Source: Candidatus Dormiibacterota bacterium
GTDB taxonomy: Bacteria; Chloroflexota; Dormibacteria; Aeolococcales; Aeolococcaceae
Direction of reading: 5' to 3'
Length of the DNA stretch: 5,957 nucleotides
Assembly (NCBI GenBank): GCA_003136295.1
Contig: PLDZ01000266.1
Location: 257-6,213 of the forward strand
The position numbers and the translations under genes were made by a program. Below the pieces are notes generated by a model. The model saw only the letters and a list, made by a program, of their open reading frames with translations, did no database searches and was not told where the DNA came from. Shown here in pieces: positions 5,169-5,957 of this stretch (position 1 is its first letter; every line of letters begins with the position of its first letter).

Positions 5169-5957
5169 CGCCGCCGCCACTCGTTGGTCATGGGCCCACG
5201 CAGCGAGGAGGCCACGGAAGTGCGCGATGAACTGTTCGTGCTCGTGGGGCGGGAAGGTGTTTCGAACCGTGTCGACGATGATCCTGTCGAAGTCCGGGCT
5301 CTCGACCCACGCCACCGAAAGCTCGTCGATATGCGCCAGGTGCCGCTCGCAGAACTCGCGATACCTGTCGACGTCGAGCTGCTTGTCAGCAAGCTTCCGG
5401 TATCCGGCGAGCTTCTCGTCGTAGCTCAGATCGGCGCGATCAGCGATCGCGTAATACTCCTCGGTGTTGAGGTCGACGGTCTGTAGACGGCCGGTGACAC
5501 AGCAGAACACCACCCACTTCAACAGACTGCGAATCGCCCACGGGAAGTAATAGTGGAGACTGGTCAGCGCGAGGTCGGGCGTCGCGTTCGCGTAGTCGAT
5601 GGGATAGACATCGTCGCCGCGGATCAGCGTTTCGCAGCTGTTGAGCTCCCATCGGAAAAACGCGTTGACGGTGCGCAGAATCGTCAGGACCTCGTCTCCG
5701 GCGCGGGGCGTCAGGAAGCTGTGATCCACGGAATAGCGCTCGTGCATCGGCTTCTCTGGATGGAAATGCAGCACGATCGACTCGGCACCGATGCCGAGGC
5801 TGCGGGCGAAGGAATCGTACCCATCCACCGACGCCTGGAGATGCATGAGCCGCTGCTCTGACTCGTCGTAGGCGCGGTACAGCGTCTCGGCATTCTCGAT
5901 GCGACTCACCCCGACCCAGGCGCCGCCGTCGAACGGCTTCATGTACAAGGGCATGCC
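5166..5957 (-). CDS. RimK-like / ATP-grasp family protein, N-terminally truncated by the window edge
   Basis: The C-terminal 263 residues of a minus-strand gene are present, and the frame is open to the right edge. The visible part begins with LYMKPFDGGAWVGVSRI, which looks like an ATP-grasp nucleotide-binding lysine and glycine-rich loop. This lysine comes too early for the Met at 5954 to be the true start, so the N-terminal subdomain must lie outside the window. Numbering from that Met, FFRWELNSCE (99-108) and PIDYANATPD (118-127) supply acidic and Asn residues placed like the Mg-binding ligands of ATP-grasp enzymes. SLHYYFPWAIRSL (132-144) and a helical C-terminal tail with CERHLAHIDEL and FPPHEHEQFIAHFRGLL (234-250) follow. 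I recall similar proteins annotated as hypothetical or ATP-grasp in actinobacteria and myxobacteria, with no assigned substrate. It lies 12 bp upstream of the YbdK-type gene, so the two probably act in one pathway. It is not closely related to the three ligases at 212-3952. Confidence 0.75.
   Translation of the reverse strand, partial: GMPLYMKPFDGGAWVGVSRIENAETLYRAYDESEQRLMHLQASVDGYDSFARSLGIGAESIVLHFHPEKPMHERYSVDHSFLTPRAGDEVLTILRTVNAFFRWELNSCETLIRGDDVYPIDYANATPDLALTSLHYYFPWAIRSLLKWVVFCCVTGRLQTVDLNTEEYYAIADRADLSYDEKLAGYRKLADKQLDVDRYREFCERHLAHIDELSVAWVESPDFDRIIVDTVRNTFPPHEHEQFIAHFRGLLAAWAHDQRVAAA

Noticed and set aside
5952..5954. ATG at 5954 as the true start of the rightmost gene
   Set aside because: It would place the nucleotide-binding lysine at residue 6 and remove the N-terminal subdomain that an ATP-grasp enzyme requires. 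The frame stays open to the window edge.

Overview
The window is high-GC bacterial DNA (roughly two-thirds G+C by eye) and is almost entirely coding. It holds six protein genes, two of them cut by the window edges, with no RNA gene, transposase, integrase or CRISPR array visible. Several signals favour an actinobacterium: very C/G-rich third codon positions, TANNNT -10 hexamers, a GTG start that appears leaderless, and weak or absent Shine-Dalgarno sequences. The protein families also occur in other high-GC phyla such as Myxococcota and Gemmatimonadota, so the assignment is tentative.

Layout. (1) Left operon, minus strand: an ATP-grasp ligase (212-1435) followed, with a 5-base gap or a 4-base overlap, by the start of a type 1 glutamine-amidotransferase-like / cyanophycinase-like protein (1-206, cut at the left edge). 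(2) A 67-bp gap (1436-1502) carries two outward-facing promoters. (3) Middle operon, plus strand: two more ATP-grasp ligases (1503-2732 and 2729-3952) joined by an ATGA stop/start overlap. These are paralogues of the left-operon ligase. (4) Only 7 bp separates the stops of the middle and right operons, and the two stop codons sit inside a hairpin that could terminate both. (5) Right operon, minus strand: a RimK-like/ATP-grasp protein of unnamed family (5166-5957, N terminus cut by the right edge), then 12 bp, then a YbdK-type carboxylate-amine ligase of the GCS2 superfamily (3960-5153).

Five of the six genes therefore encode enzymes predicted to activate a carboxylate with ATP and join it to an amine. 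The sixth looks like a hydrolase/amidotransferase-fold partner. The simplest reading is a dedicated pathway that builds, and perhaps trims or recycles, a small peptide, isopeptide or amide metabolite. The shared promoter region would co-express at least three of the ligases and the hydrolase. The substrates and product cannot be read from the sequence, and I recognise no described pathway with this exact gene set.
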